Part shown: positions 35,237 to 45,114 of the stretch, piece by piece
Layout: each line of letters begins with the position of its first letter
Numbering within the stretch: position 1 is the first letter of the stretch
Origin: Copromyces sp. CBS 386.78
Lineage: Eukaryota; Ascomycota; Sordariomycetes; Sordariales; Sordariaceae
DNA: 64,000 nt
Assembly: GCA_030685235.1 (NCBI GenBank)
Contig: MU839160.1
Location: forward strand, 62,001 to 126,000
Reading direction: 5' to 3'
The notes under the pieces: generated by a model
Seen by the model: only the letters and a program-made list of their open reading frames with translations
Database searches by the model: none
What the model was told of the DNA's origin: nothing
Made by a program: the position numbers and the translations under genes

Positions 35237-36669
35237 ATGGCTACCAAAGGGATGTGGGAGATAGACCCGGAGACGAAGTCCAAGGTACGCCTACGACCAG
35301 CCTGCGCGAGTTGCCCGACTGGCTTCATCAACTGTCCTTGTGAGATGGGTTGCACGATTTAAGGGGAAACGGCAACATGTTGAGAGGCAAAACGTATTGG
35401 AATCTCCTAGCTGACATCGGCCGACCCTTGTAGCTCGCTGCGATGCAGAAGGAGAACAACAACAACATCTGCTGCGACTGTGGTGCCCCAAGCCCGCAAT
35501 GGTGTTCGCCCAAGTTTGGCATCTTCATCTGCCTTTCGTGCGCGGGCGTTCATCGAGGTCTGGGTGTGCATATTTCGTTTGTGCGCTCCGTTTCCATGGA
35601 CGCCTTCAAGCAGGCCGAGATCGAGCGCATGCGGCTCGGCGGCAACGACAACTGGCGCACCTTCTTCGAGAACCACTCCGACACCAAGATGCGCGGAATC
35701 ACGTGGGACGATGCGACGATCGCGGAGCGATACAGTGGCGAGGTTGGTGAGGAATACAAGGAGAGGCTGAGCTGCAAAGTCGAGGGGAGAGAGTACGTGC
35801 CTGGGGAGAAGAAGCCACAACAGGAGACAAGTTCAAGTTCGAGCAGCGCGGCCGCTGGGGTGCCATTGAGCGGCACGAGCAGCAGGACGGCAAGCCCCAA
35901 GCCGGGTACGACAATCAAGGTGGACGACAAGTACTTTGCCAAGCTGGGGGCTGCCAACGCCAGCAGACCGGACAACTTGCCGCCTAGCCAGGGAGGAAAG
36001 TATCAGGGCTTCGGAAACACGGCGTCGTCGCAGCCGAAGAACGACGGCGGCGCGAGCTTGCCGGGACTCGATGAGTTGCAGAAGGATCCCGTGGCCGCGC
36101 TAAGTAAAGGGTTCGGATGGTTCACCAAGACGGTGGCCCAGACGGCGAAGACGGTTAATGAGGGTTATATCCAGCCTACGGCCAAGCAGGTGTGTACCTT
36201 ATCCTTTGGCACCCCAACCCCTCCCGCTCAGGACGACATCTTTACAAAGCACTTGCGAGATACATGTTTGCTAACCTGAACATTTTCCCGTCCACTGTAG
36301 ATAGCCGAATCCGAGCTCGCTGCAAAAGCCCGTGTTGCGGCAGCGCAAGCCGCCATGTCAGCACAGACTGTAGCACAGGCCGGCGCCAAAACCGCGACAG
36401 AGAGCTTCAACAGGTTTATCGAGGGAGGGCCTTCGAACTCCGCTGGTGGTGGCTATAGGGCAGTTCCTACTGGCGGTGGTGGCAGCAGCAACTTTGACGA
36501 GAGCAAGAGGTCGTTCTGGGATGATTTTTCTAGCGTAGCGGACCAGAGAAAGGCAGCCGGTGGTAGCTCGATCGGGACCGCAGTCATGGGCAAGGGCGGA
36601 AGCGGTAGCTCCGCTGCTGCTGCTCCTCCCTCAGCAGCTGCTAAGAAGGATGAATGGGATGATTGGTAG
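35237..36669 (+). CDS. ADP-ribosylation factor GTPase-activating protein (Gcs1/ArfGAP1 type)
   Basis: Three exons (35237-35284, 35434-36189, 36301-36669) encode 390 aa. The N-terminal ArfGAP zinc finger is C29-x2-C32-x16-C49-x2-C52, followed by [17 protein letters not shown] with the arginine finger at about residue 57. The middle is Ser/Ala-rich with a [17 protein letters not shown] segment. The helix near [20 protein letters not shown] resembles the lipid-packing (ALPS-like) region of Gcs1. The C-terminus ends KKDEWDDW, a tryptophan-based acidic motif like those that bind coat subunits. Such proteins stimulate Arf1 GTP hydrolysis on Golgi and endosomal membranes during COPI vesicle traffic. 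The first intron is 149 nt and ends directly before the zinc-finger exon. Confidence 0.95.
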
Positions 36670-37378
36670 ATGGTTTGTTGGTTGGTCCGTGGTGTTGTTG
36701 GATGAACAGCGAGGTGGAAGAGCGTGGGTGGATTATTTACAGCCTATAGTTGATGTTTACTCTAATGTTATTTGGACTTATACGGGCCAAGTGCGCTGTG
36801 TCCAAGGTGAGGGCAACTTATAGAGTTAAAATGGTGTGTTTACAGTTTACACAGATGGACAACTTTACCCCGAACCTACTCCGGGCTCGGAGGATCTACA
36901 GCTAGGTCATGAGGATCCGAGAGGTGCCGAGAGAGGCAGGCGAGGGTCAGCCGGTGGTCCATGGTTATAAGTAATATTAAGCTCGAGAAGGATATCTGGT
37001 TTTCGTCAAGTTGATGAACCAAAAACAACACCGATATATAGGCTATCATCACATGCTGGCATCGTCCTCCGTAAGGATTTCAGGGGTCAGAGTCGCTGTC
37101 GGGGTTAGGGTTAGGGTACTTCCCCGTGCGCTTGACCGAGGTTGGCGTCGGTTCTGGCCACCGGGACCCGCTGCATGGACGGACGGCGGTTCGTCATCAT
37201 AGGTGTGCCGTCGGCTTTGGACGTCCCCATTCCCACGTACCCCGTTCCCCGTCCCCCGACCCCGTCTCCGCGTCCTGTCATTGAAACAGAGTCGCTCTCC
37301 ACCTTCCTACTAATGTGATTGCTTGAGTGCACCCACCTTTTCGTCACACCCTTTTCCCCCAGATCTCTCACAAAAACA
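36670..37378. other. Intergenic upstream of ETF beta
   Basis: About 0.7 kb with the ArfGAP 3' flank and the ETF-beta promoter. It contains a duplicated GGGTTA motif (37103-37118). No coding region supported. Confidence 0.6.
37103..37118. repeat. Interstitial telomere-like motif (GGGTTA x2-3)
   Basis: Reads GGTTAGGGTTAGGGTA, about 260 bp upstream of the ETF-beta start codon. It is the second of three such motifs in the window, each in a presumed promoter. Confidence 0.6.
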
Positions 37379-38383
37379 ATGTCAGCCCTACGGATATTGG
37401 TGCCCGTCAAGCGGGTTATTGACTATGCGGTATGTCTCTTCCATCCCATCTATTACCTACCTAGTCAATGGCAACAAGAACACAGCGCTCGCGCACACGA
37501 TATGGAGTCCCTGCTACCGAAATTTACATCGTATGCTGTTGTAACTACCTGAGTACGGATGACTGATGTGGATACCCATTCATTCAATTACAGGTCAAGC
37601 CGCGAGTCAACAAGGCCCAGACGGGCGTCGAGACGGCCGGTGTCAAGCACAGCATGAACCCGTTCGACGAGCTCTCGGTCGAAGAGAGCGTGCGCATCCG
37701 CGAGGGCAAGAAGACGCCCGTCGAGGACATCTGCGTCATCAGCGCCGGCCCGACCAAGGCGCAAGACATTTTGCGCACCGCCATGGCCATGGGCGCCGAC
37801 CGGGCCATCCACGTCGAGACCAAGGAGGGCGAGGACCTCGAGCCGCTGGGCGTCGCCAAGCTGCTCAAGGCCGCCGCCGAGCAGAACAAGAGCAACCTGG
37901 TGATCCTGGGCAAGCAGAGCATCGACGACGACGCCGGCCAGACGGGCCAGATGCTGGCCGGCCTGCTGGGCTGGGCGCAGGCCACACAGGCGAGCAAGGT
38001 TGAGTTCATCGGCGGCGATAGTGTGCAGGTGACGAGGGAGGTGGACGGCGGTGTCGAGACGCTCAAGGCCAAGCTGCCCATGGTCATCACGACCGACTTG
38101 CGCCTCAACGAGCCCAGGTACGCGAGCTTGCCCAACATCATGAAGGCCAAGAAGAAGCCGCTCGAGAAGAAGACGCTGGCGGATTACGGTATCACGGCGG
38201 AGAAGAGGCTCAAGACTATCAAGGTTACCGGTAAGGACTACGAGTACGATCCGTATAAGGCTGGTAGAAGCTTGATGATGCTAACTCTGTTGTCGTACAG
38301 AGCCTCCCCCGAGACAGGGCGGTGGCAAGGTCGAGGATGTGGATGGCTTGGTCTCGAAGCTCAAGGAGCTTGGTGCTCTTTAA
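37379..38383 (+). CDS. Electron transfer flavoprotein, beta subunit
   Basis: Three exons (37379-37429, 37594-38230, 38301-38383) encode 256 aa, the usual length. It starts MSALRILVPVKRVIDYAVKP as in ETF-beta. It contains the ADP/AMP-binding region (AMGADRAIHVE, LVILGKQSIDDDAGQTGQML) and the family signature VTREVDGGVETLKAKLPMVI, then RLNEPRYASLPNIMKAKKKP. That stretch covers the recognition loop for dehydrogenase partners, in which a leucine-anchored LPNIMKAKKK segment is conserved. With the alpha subunit it moves electrons from acyl-CoA dehydrogenases to ETF-ubiquinone oxidoreductase in the mitochondrial matrix. No cleavable presequence is evident, which is normal for this subunit. Introns are 164 and 70 nt; the second has GCTAAC before a GTACAG acceptor. 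Confidence 0.96.
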
Positions 38384-39183
38384 ACCGGTTATACAGCGAT
38401 CGGTTGATGACCCCCAGGATCTTGTGTCGAGCACATTGTTTTGGAATAGAAAGAATAAAGTTCACATCCCTACATCAATTTTTCGGGTACGTACTTGATA
38501 TTTTGCGCTTTCGTTTGATAATCCGTTCGGATGTCTCGCCGTTTACTAGGGACCTTGACGGCTGGGCTCTTACATCAGAGCTTTGGTTCAAGCATGCTTC
38601 GTTCGCTGATGACCATTTGGGATGGTTACTCATTGTGCGACGCTATGCGCGACAAGTTGGCCAGTCGATATCAAAGAAGCTTTAGCCCGTCGCATTGGCG
38701 CCAACTCCGTTGCCCGACGTGTCGCGTTAAGTGCAACTGGAGGAGGCTATTGTGTTGCGTCGTGTTTTAAGTTTTTCTAACCCCTCCTGTTATATTGTGT
38801 GCTCGGCCGAGGAAGCTGAATCCGTCCAAAGCGGTAATGCCCAACAATCCAGATGCTACGCGATGATTCACGGATGCAGCGTGACGTGTGGAGCTTGTCA
38901 TCCCCCACGTATTGGTTGCTCGGCTGCTGTAAGGTACCACCACCGTAAGGATGCTGCTTACGTGGTTTGACAGGTGAGTGACGATGCATTTTGATGGGGT
39001 ATTGTGTGCTGTCGCCGGAATTGTATGCTGGAATTGATTGTTTCTTCTCAGCTGTCTGCGTACATGTAACCTCCGTTGTTCGTGCAGCCCGACCACAACA
39101 CCGGCGGCTATGGTTTTGGAGCTTCAAGAAGCTTGAAAGCGAAGCGACCTGAATCGCGATGCTACAAGTCCCGCCCCGCAACT

Positions 39184-39190
39184 TGAGTCA
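39184..39190. promoter_or_regulatory. CPC-1/Gcn4-type site TGAGTCA
   Basis: Full palindromic bZIP site about 680 bp upstream of the arg-2 uORF start. CPC-1, the Neurospora Gcn4 homolog, binds TGA(C/G)TCA, and arg-2 is a known target of cross-pathway control. Occupancy of this copy is inferred. Confidence 0.45.
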
Positions 39191-39544
39191 CCGAAAGGGC
39201 GGGGGATCCACCTTTATCAGCGGCGGGAGGCGGGCTCGGCGGGGGCCGACCACCCCGACGGGCACCGAGATTGAGGGTGCCCCGGGCAGGAGATGCCGAG
39301 CTGGAGTTGCTTTTCTGTGGCTGAGGTGGGGTTGTGGGCGGAGGTTGCGATATTGAACACCGGATGGAGGATTCCAGGTGTGAGGCTCCGGGACTAGTAG
39401 GGGACTAGGGGTGGTGTTCATGATGGTCAAAGTGCATGTGGAACTCGCAGCGTCCCAACGAACTCCCAGTCGTCCCAACACTGGACCGCCATCAAATTAC
39501 CCCTCGGTCCCCGTAAATCGGCCTTTGGGACTCGCTAGCAGCGG

Positions 39545-39558
39545 GAGTCACCGAGTCA
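39545..39558. promoter_or_regulatory. Two CPC-1-like half sites (GAGTCA) 8 bp apart
   Basis: GAGTCACCGAGTCA contains two copies of the reverse complement of TGACTC, about 310 bp upstream of the uORF start and near the probable promoter. Close tandem spacing and position make them plausible elements of amino-acid control. Confidence 0.45.
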
Positions 39559-39862
39559 TGAACCAATCAGAACGGCGCCGACCCTGCCACTTGCGGCAGA
39601 AAAAGACAAAAAGCTCAAAAAATTCTGCCGGAGCCAATGAAAAGCCTCCCTTTTTTCTATTTGCCTCTCCCACTTTCGCACCCTCTTCTATCTCGCGCGC
39701 GCGCATCCAAGTTTCCCTCCTCTACAAACTCTAAATCTCCGTCATCAACTTTTGCCCATCTGCAAAACACTCAAAAACCCCCAATCGGTTCCCCCGACTT
39801 TCGGACTCTTTCGTCCAAACCTTTTTCCCTCAGCTGAACTTGTCTTGTCACAATCGGCCCTT

Positions 39863-40387
39863 ATGAACGGCCGCCCGTCAGTCTTCACCTCCCAGGTACG
39901 CTACCAAACGCGATAACCCCTCCATGTGTCATTGAGATGCCAAGGCACCATATACCCAGCCCACCAAAGAAGTTCCCCCGGATGAGCAATGAGAACCACA
40001 TACCAGCCTGACTCGCGATGCTGTATCGGAGTAGTTGGGATGACCCGCCACGAACCCAACGACGTGGATGTTTGGCGCCATTCCGCTTCAAGTTGGTTTT
40101 AGAGATGTGGGCATCTGAGATCCTCAAGGCTTAGCTCGACGGATCCCGACTGCATATTTTTCTCAAGATATCGCAGCAGCCATCCTGGGGAAACATCTTC
40201 TCCTTCTGCCGCTTGCCGTTTGTTTGTTGCGTTTGAACTAACTAATCTTGTTGCGTTTATAGGATTATCTCTCAGGTCCGCATACTCCTCCGACCCCCGA
40301 GTCCGGGTTGACTCACCGCTTTCAGGCAGGAATACTGACGATAAATATTGTGATGCAGACCATCTGTGGAGAGCCCTTAACGCATAA
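39863..40387 (+). CDS. Arginine attenuator peptide (uORF of arg-2), split by two introns
   Basis: A 24-codon uORF lies on three exons: 39863-39895, 40263-40275 and 40359-40387. It starts MNGRPSVFTSQ, continues DYLS, and after the second intron gives DHLWRALNA and TAA. This matches the fungal arginine attenuator peptide. When arginine is high, the nascent peptide stalls the ribosome at the uORF stop codon. That blocks scanning to the arg-2 start 63 nt downstream and favours mRNA decay. Asp12, known to be essential, is the first codon of the second exon; Asp16 is split by the second intron. Introns are 367 and 83 nt. Both must be removed for the peptide to be made. Confidence 0.97.
40309..40315. 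promoter_or_regulatory. TGACTCA bZIP site inside the second uORF intron
   Basis: A perfect CPC-1/Gcn4 consensus within the 83-nt intron of the arg-2 uORF. It could act as an intronic enhancer element or be chance; a seven-base match alone is weak evidence. Confidence 0.3.
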
Positions 40388-40450
40388 GAGCCTCTCGTTA
40401 CCCAGCAGCCTAACCACCACTACCACCACCCCGTCACCCTTGAAGTCAAG

Positions 40451-41880
40451 ATGTTTTCTCGTCTGGCCGCTCGTCTCCCCAAGGCTTCCGCCCTCAATGG
40501 CGTTGCCGCCCGTCAGGTTCGCAACCTGACCAAGCCCGCTGTTACCGGCAGCAAGGGCAGGAACATGCCCGCCCGTGAGCCGCACACTACTGCCGCTGCC
40601 ACCGGCGCCGAGGCCACCTTCACCATCAGGGTGCGTACACTACAACCCGGCATATTCAACAGTCCCTCTGTGGCTAAAACTGACATCTTCTTGTACAGGA
40701 TGGCCCCGTTTTCCATGGTACCGCCTTTGGTGCCAACGCCAACATCTCTGGTGAAGCCGTCTTCACTACCTCCCTTGTTGGTTACCCCGAGTCGATGACC
40801 GATCCCTCGTACCGCGGTCAGATCCTCGTCTTCACCCAGCCCCTGATTGGCAACTACGGTGTCCCTTCGAATGCGCGTGACGAGTTCAACCTCCTCAAGT
40901 ACTTCGAGTCCCCCCATATCCAGTGCGCCGGTATCGTCGTCTCCGATGTCGCTACTCAGTACAGCCACTGGACCGCTGTTCAGAGCTTGGGCGAATGGTG
41001 CGCCAGCGAAGGTATTCCCGCCATCTCCGGTGTTGACACTCGTGCGATTGTCACCCACCTCCGTGAGGAGGGTTCCTCCCTCGCTAGGATCTCCATTGGT
41101 GACGAGTATGACGCCGATGAGGATGAGGGCTTCGTCGACCCCGGCCAGATCAACCTCGTCAAGCGCGTTTCCACCAAGGCTCCCTTCGTGGTCACCAACC
41201 CCAACGCCAAGTTCCACATCGCTCTTATCGACTGCGGTGTCAAGGAGAACATCCTTCGCAGCTTGGTCAGCCGTGGCGCCTCCGTTACCGTCTTCCCCTA
41301 CAACTACCCCATCCACAAGGTTGCCGACAACTTCGATGGTGTCTTCATCTCCAACGGCCCCGGTGACCCCACTCACTGCCAGGAGACCGTCTACAACCTC
41401 GCCCAGCTCATGGAGACTTCCTCCGTTCCTATCATGGGTATCTGCCTTGGTCACCAGCTTCTTGCCCTTGCTGTTGGTGCCAAGACCATCAAGCTCAAGT
41501 ATGGTAACCGTGCCCACAACATCCCGGCTCTTGACTTGACCACCGGTCAGTGCCACATTACCTCGCAGAACCACGGTTATGCCGTTGATGTCAGCACCCT
41601 CCCCAGCGATTTCAAGGAGTACTTCGTCAACCTCAACGACGGCTCCAACGAGGGTATGATGCACAAGACCCGCCCCATCTTCTCCACCCAGTTCCACCCC
41701 GAAGCCAAGGGCGGTCCCATGGACTCCTCCTACCTCTTCGACAAGTACATGGAGAACGTCGAGCTCTTTAAGAGCAACTCCGTGGTCTACCGTGACAACA
41801 GGCCTTCTCAGTTTATGATTGACATTCTCAGCAAGGAGCGCGTGGGCGTCGAGCCCACTCCCCTTGCCAACGCTGCTTAA
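40451..41880 (+). CDS. arg-2: Carbamoyl-phosphate synthase, arginine-specific, small (glutaminase) subunit
   Basis: Two exons (40451-40630 and 40699-41880) encode 453 aa, the length known for Neurospora ARG-2. The basic, acid-free N-terminus ([20 protein letters not shown]) is a mitochondrial presequence. Next come the CarA N-terminal domain ([20 protein letters not shown]) and a class I glutamine amidotransferase domain. The latter has the nucleophile in [15 protein letters not shown] (Cys309) and the His393/Glu395 pair in [10 protein letters not shown]. It supplies ammonia from glutamine to the large subunit for carbamoyl phosphate used in arginine synthesis inside mitochondria. Expression is controlled by cross-pathway transcription and by arginine-dependent translational attenuation through the preceding uORF. 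Confidence 0.98.
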
Positions 41881-42972
41881 GCGTTGACAGAACGTCTTTT
41901 CATCTTGCCTGATGAATGGTTTTTCTTGTTGGTTTTGGGTGTCTGGGTTTTAAACACACAAGGAAATATGGGTTTTGTAAAAGGGACTTTTTTTTTTTTT
42001 TTTTTTAAAAGCGACGCGTCCTCTCTTTAATAATGGTTTGGGGACCATATGATATCTTTTTTGTACTACTTCAAGGGTGAAATCAGCAAGTTTCATATTG
42101 AGATTAGGCTGTTATGGCGCAGAGAGGAATCATATGTAATAAATACATACCAATGTGCTATTATGTTCTATGTTCAAACGTCTTATAGTTGTTGCTATGT
42201 ATCCGTTGCGGGTGGTTATCCTGTGATATTCCAGGCGCGTATCATACCTAATTGCAATAGGTATTCCATGACTTGGTTTCCTTCGAACATTTGGGGGTCA
42301 TGTTTACAGTCAACAATGCAAGCAATAGTTGCTGGGGAACATGGTTCCATTGAAGGGTAAACCAGCCCCTGGTTCTGTGAAACACAGTGTCCCTTGTCGT
42401 AAGTTCATAATTGAATGTTATCAAGCAGATACTCGTCATTTAGTAATTGGCAGGTATCTCGAGACCGGAAGGAGTTATCTTCGCTAGATAGGACTCTCGT
42501 CAAACATGTGCATATGCTTCTTTGTAGTACTGTAAATTCTTTATTTCTGCTCTTCTTTGCTTGGCATTCGTTCCCTGTCTTCTTTGCTGGGTGTAGGTAC
42601 ATTAGCACCACTTACCCCCTTAAACTGCAATGACGCCTCGACCACTCCCTGCGCTGCTTATCTTGCTGTCTGTCTATCCGTACATTTCTATGTTTTTACA
42701 GTTGTGGAAATTTTCCTTTGTGTTGTCTGGGGTCCGTCCCGCGATGCTGAAACCATGCCGTGCCATCGATGCAGTAAATACTTTTGCTATACATATGTAC
42801 ATGCCCGGAAAGACTTTAAGAAAGATGACTTCTTCTGTGAACCATATTGCTGTTTTCTGTACTGGACCTTAATAACTTCCGAGGGTCGTCCCAGACGCCG
42901 CTCCTTCTTTCTGCTTCCTACAGGCAAGACAGAGGGAAAGACGGAGGACTGGATAGCAGGTAGGGAGATCCT
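41881..42972. other. Convergent 3' flanks of arg-2 and the Acinus-like gene, with poly(T)
   Basis: Contains a T-tract of about 17 bases at 41990-42006 and AT-rich sequence. Small frames on both strands lack motifs. It should contain both 3' UTRs. Confidence 0.6.
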
Positions 42973-45114
42973 CTAGTGTCGATCCCCACGGTACCCACCA
43001 CCACCACCGCCGCCGCCTCCACCACCGCCATGGCCGCGTCTCCGTCTCCTAGGAGGACCACCCTCAAACGTAGGCAATGGCGCGCCGTCGAATCGCGACC
43101 TAGGTTCATCTCCACCGCCACCACCACCACCCCTCCTGGGAGGCGGCTCATCACGTCCTCCTCCTGCACCACCACGGTCACCACCGGGTAGGTATCTGTC
43201 ACCACCACGCAACCGGCCAAAAGGAGGGGGAGGCGGCCCACCACGACCGCCGTCACCACCTCCACCACCACCGCCCACACGACCACGACGACGCTCCGCC
43301 TCGCGATGTGGCGGCCTGATACCCACAAACACCTCCTTTCCGCGATCGACAAACGAATCGGCGTCCTCGAATGTATACCGGTTGATCTCGTCCTCGCGGC
43401 CCATGTCACGGTGGCGGTCGCGGGTGTAGAACGACCGCATGTTTGACAGACGGCGCTCGGCAAGCTCGGCGTTAACGGGCCTGTAGAGCAGCGACGGGTG
43501 GGTACGGGTCGCCTTCATTTCGTCGCCTGTAAGTGCAGGCTGGGGCACGCGGCCGCCGCGGCCACGGGGGCCTGAGGGCGCGCCTTCGATGCCGGGATGT
43601 TGTCGGCCGGCGGCGGGGCCGGAGGGGATGACTGGGGGAGGGAGGGGCTCACGGGCTGATGATACCGAACCACGAGTAGTAGAGCCAGCAGTGGCCACGA
43701 CGGCTGGCGCAGGCTCAAGCTCGGCGTTGACAAGGCGGGTGGTGATGTCGCCGTTCTCTTCGTCACGCTCGTACCGGACTTCCCACCGGGCGAGGTTGCC
43801 GCGGCCGCCTTCGGATTGCTCCGTCTCCGCCCACTCGTTCACCCTGTCGGGAGGAATGAAATCCACCCACAGCTCTTTGCGATTCCGCTCATCAGGCCAA
43901 ATCTGTCCGTGGAGAGCAACACGAACGCGCGCGGCAGCCGCGACGGAGGTGAAGCTGACAAATGCGTGGGTTTTTATGTGATCGAGGTGGAAATCCCGAA
44001 TGGAGTCTGGGTCCCGCAGGCTGCCTGGGGGCGCGGCGAGCTCTTCGAGGTATTGGCGAAGAAAGTCAGGGCGGAGCGGTCTCATGAGGTTCTTGATGTA
44101 TAGCGCTTGGGTGGCGGGATGTTCGGAGGGGGCAACGTCTCGCTCGTCAATGTCCATGTCGGCCTCGTACTTGACAGCGCTCCGATCGTACGCTGCCCGG
44201 TCGGGTGATTCTTGCTTGAGGTAGGCCTTGGTTTTTACATGGTCGCGAGACGCCTCCTCTTGTTTACGATAGTTCGAATCGCGCAGTTCGGAAGCTTCGC
44301 GGTGCTGTGGTGCGTCGGGCATCTCAGAAACCTCCTTTGAGTCGGCAACTTGGGGGATCTCGGGGTGGATAGTGGCGTAGGAAGCGTCTTTCCCGCCCTG
44401 CTCGTCATCGAGGGGCAGCACTGTTTCGCCGGATTGACTTTCAAGCCCGCTCATGAGCGTGTCTTCGTCTTCTTGGTCGGTAGGGCGTGCACGCTTCCTA
44501 GACGTTTCTTCCTCCGGAGGGGGGCTGCGAGATCTGCGCTTTCTGCTAGATGTATCGCTGGTGAGTTCAGGAGCCACGGGTGCAGATTCGGTAGATACGC
44601 TCTCGTCGGCCTTCTCTCCCTTTGCTTCAGCTGTGTCGTCTTTCGTCACAGGAACATTGTTTGCTTCGCGCGCAGATTCTGCGGCGGACTCTTTTGTCGG
44701 CTCGTTTGATCCATCTTGTTTGATGTTGGATTCTGTTTGTGTGGCGTCTTGCGCAGTGGCTGACTTTTCTTCTTGAGCAACTGGCTCAGGAGCTGGGGAC
44801 GCAGAGGCAGCTTCTGGCTGAGGTTCTTGCAAAGGAGCTTTCACCGACGCCGGGGGAGGGCTGCCGGAGCTCTTTGTGGCTTCATCTTCGGGTGCAGATG
44901 CGCTGGTGGCCTCTGCTTCCTGACCCTGTTCTTTGTCCTCCTCCTGCTCGGCCTCTTGGGGTGCGTCTCCTTCCTGTTGCGATGTCTGGGCCTCCTGGTC
45001 GTCGACAGCCAAGCGTTCGACAAGGTCGGCCTTCTTTCCGGCCTGAGAGAGCCCGCGGCGCTTGAGCTCTTGACGTAGGTCAACGACTGTAAGCTTGCTC
45101 CAGTCAGTCGTCAT
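42973..45114 (-). CDS. Acinus-like SAP/RRM nuclear RNA-processing protein
   Basis: Single exon, 713 aa. The N-terminal SAP motif (SKLTVVDLRQELKRRGLSQ plus AGKKADLVERL) is a DNA/RNA-binding helix-turn-helix. A long Glu/Ala/Ser-rich acidic region with basic patches follows (SRKRRSRSPPPEE, SRKRARP). An RRM-like domain starts ATQALYIKNLMRPLRPDFL and includes HIKTHAFVSFTSVAAAARV and ALHGQIWPDERNRKELWVDF, close to the Acinus RRM. The segment GIRPPHREAERRRGR resembles the RSB motif that binds RNPS1 and SAP18 in the ASAP complex. The C-terminus is Gly/Arg-rich with RGG-like repeats. Role in splicing-coupled complexes is inferred from homology. ATG 45114 is the first in-frame ATG, although the frame stays open about 100 codons further upstream. 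Confidence 0.88.
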   Translation of the reverse strand: MTTDWSKLTVVDLRQELKRRGLSQAGKKADLVERLAVDDQEAQTSQQEGDAPQEAEQEEDKEQGQEAEATSASAPEDEATKSSGSPPPASVKAPLQEPQPEAASASPAPEPVAQEEKSATAQDATQTESNIKQDGSNEPTKESAAESAREANNVPVTKDDTAEAKGEKADESVSTESAPVAPELTSDTSSRKRRSRSPPPEEETSRKRARPTDQEDEDTLMSGLESQSGETVLPLDDEQGGKDASYATIHPEIPQVADSKEVSEMPDAPQHREASELRDSNYRKQEEASRDHVKTKAYLKQESPDRAAYDRSAVKYEADMDIDERDVAPSEHPATQALYIKNLMRPLRPDFLRQYLEELAAPPGSLRDPDSIRDFHLDHIKTHAFVSFTSVAAAARVRVALHGQIWPDERNRKELWVDFIPPDRVNEWAETEQSEGGRGNLARWEVRYERDEENGDITTRLVNAELEPAPAVVATAGSTTRGSVSSAREPLPPPVIPSGPAAGRQHPGIEGAPSGPRGRGGRVPQPALTGDEMKATRTHPSLLYRPVNAELAERRLSNMRSFYTRDRHRDMGREDEINRYTFEDADSFVDRGKEVFVGIRPPHREAERRRGRVGGGGGGGDGGRGGPPPPPFGRLRGGDRYLPGGDRGGAGGGRDEPPPRRGGGGGGGDEPRSRFDGAPLPTFEGGPPRRRRRGHGGGGGGGGGGGGYRGDRH

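Larger units (their letters stand above)
38384..39862. other. Intergenic and promoter region of arg-2
   Basis: About 1.5 kb with ETF-beta 3' flank on the left and arg-2 control sequence on the right. It contains CPC-1/Gcn4-type sites listed separately and a C/T-rich leader from about 39660. Minus-strand frames at 38767-39181 overlap each other and have no motif. Confidence 0.6.

Noticed and set aside
40513..41697. 394-codon minus-strand open frame
   Set aside because: Antisense shadow of the arg-2 second exon, with no family match and Val/Gly/Leu bias.
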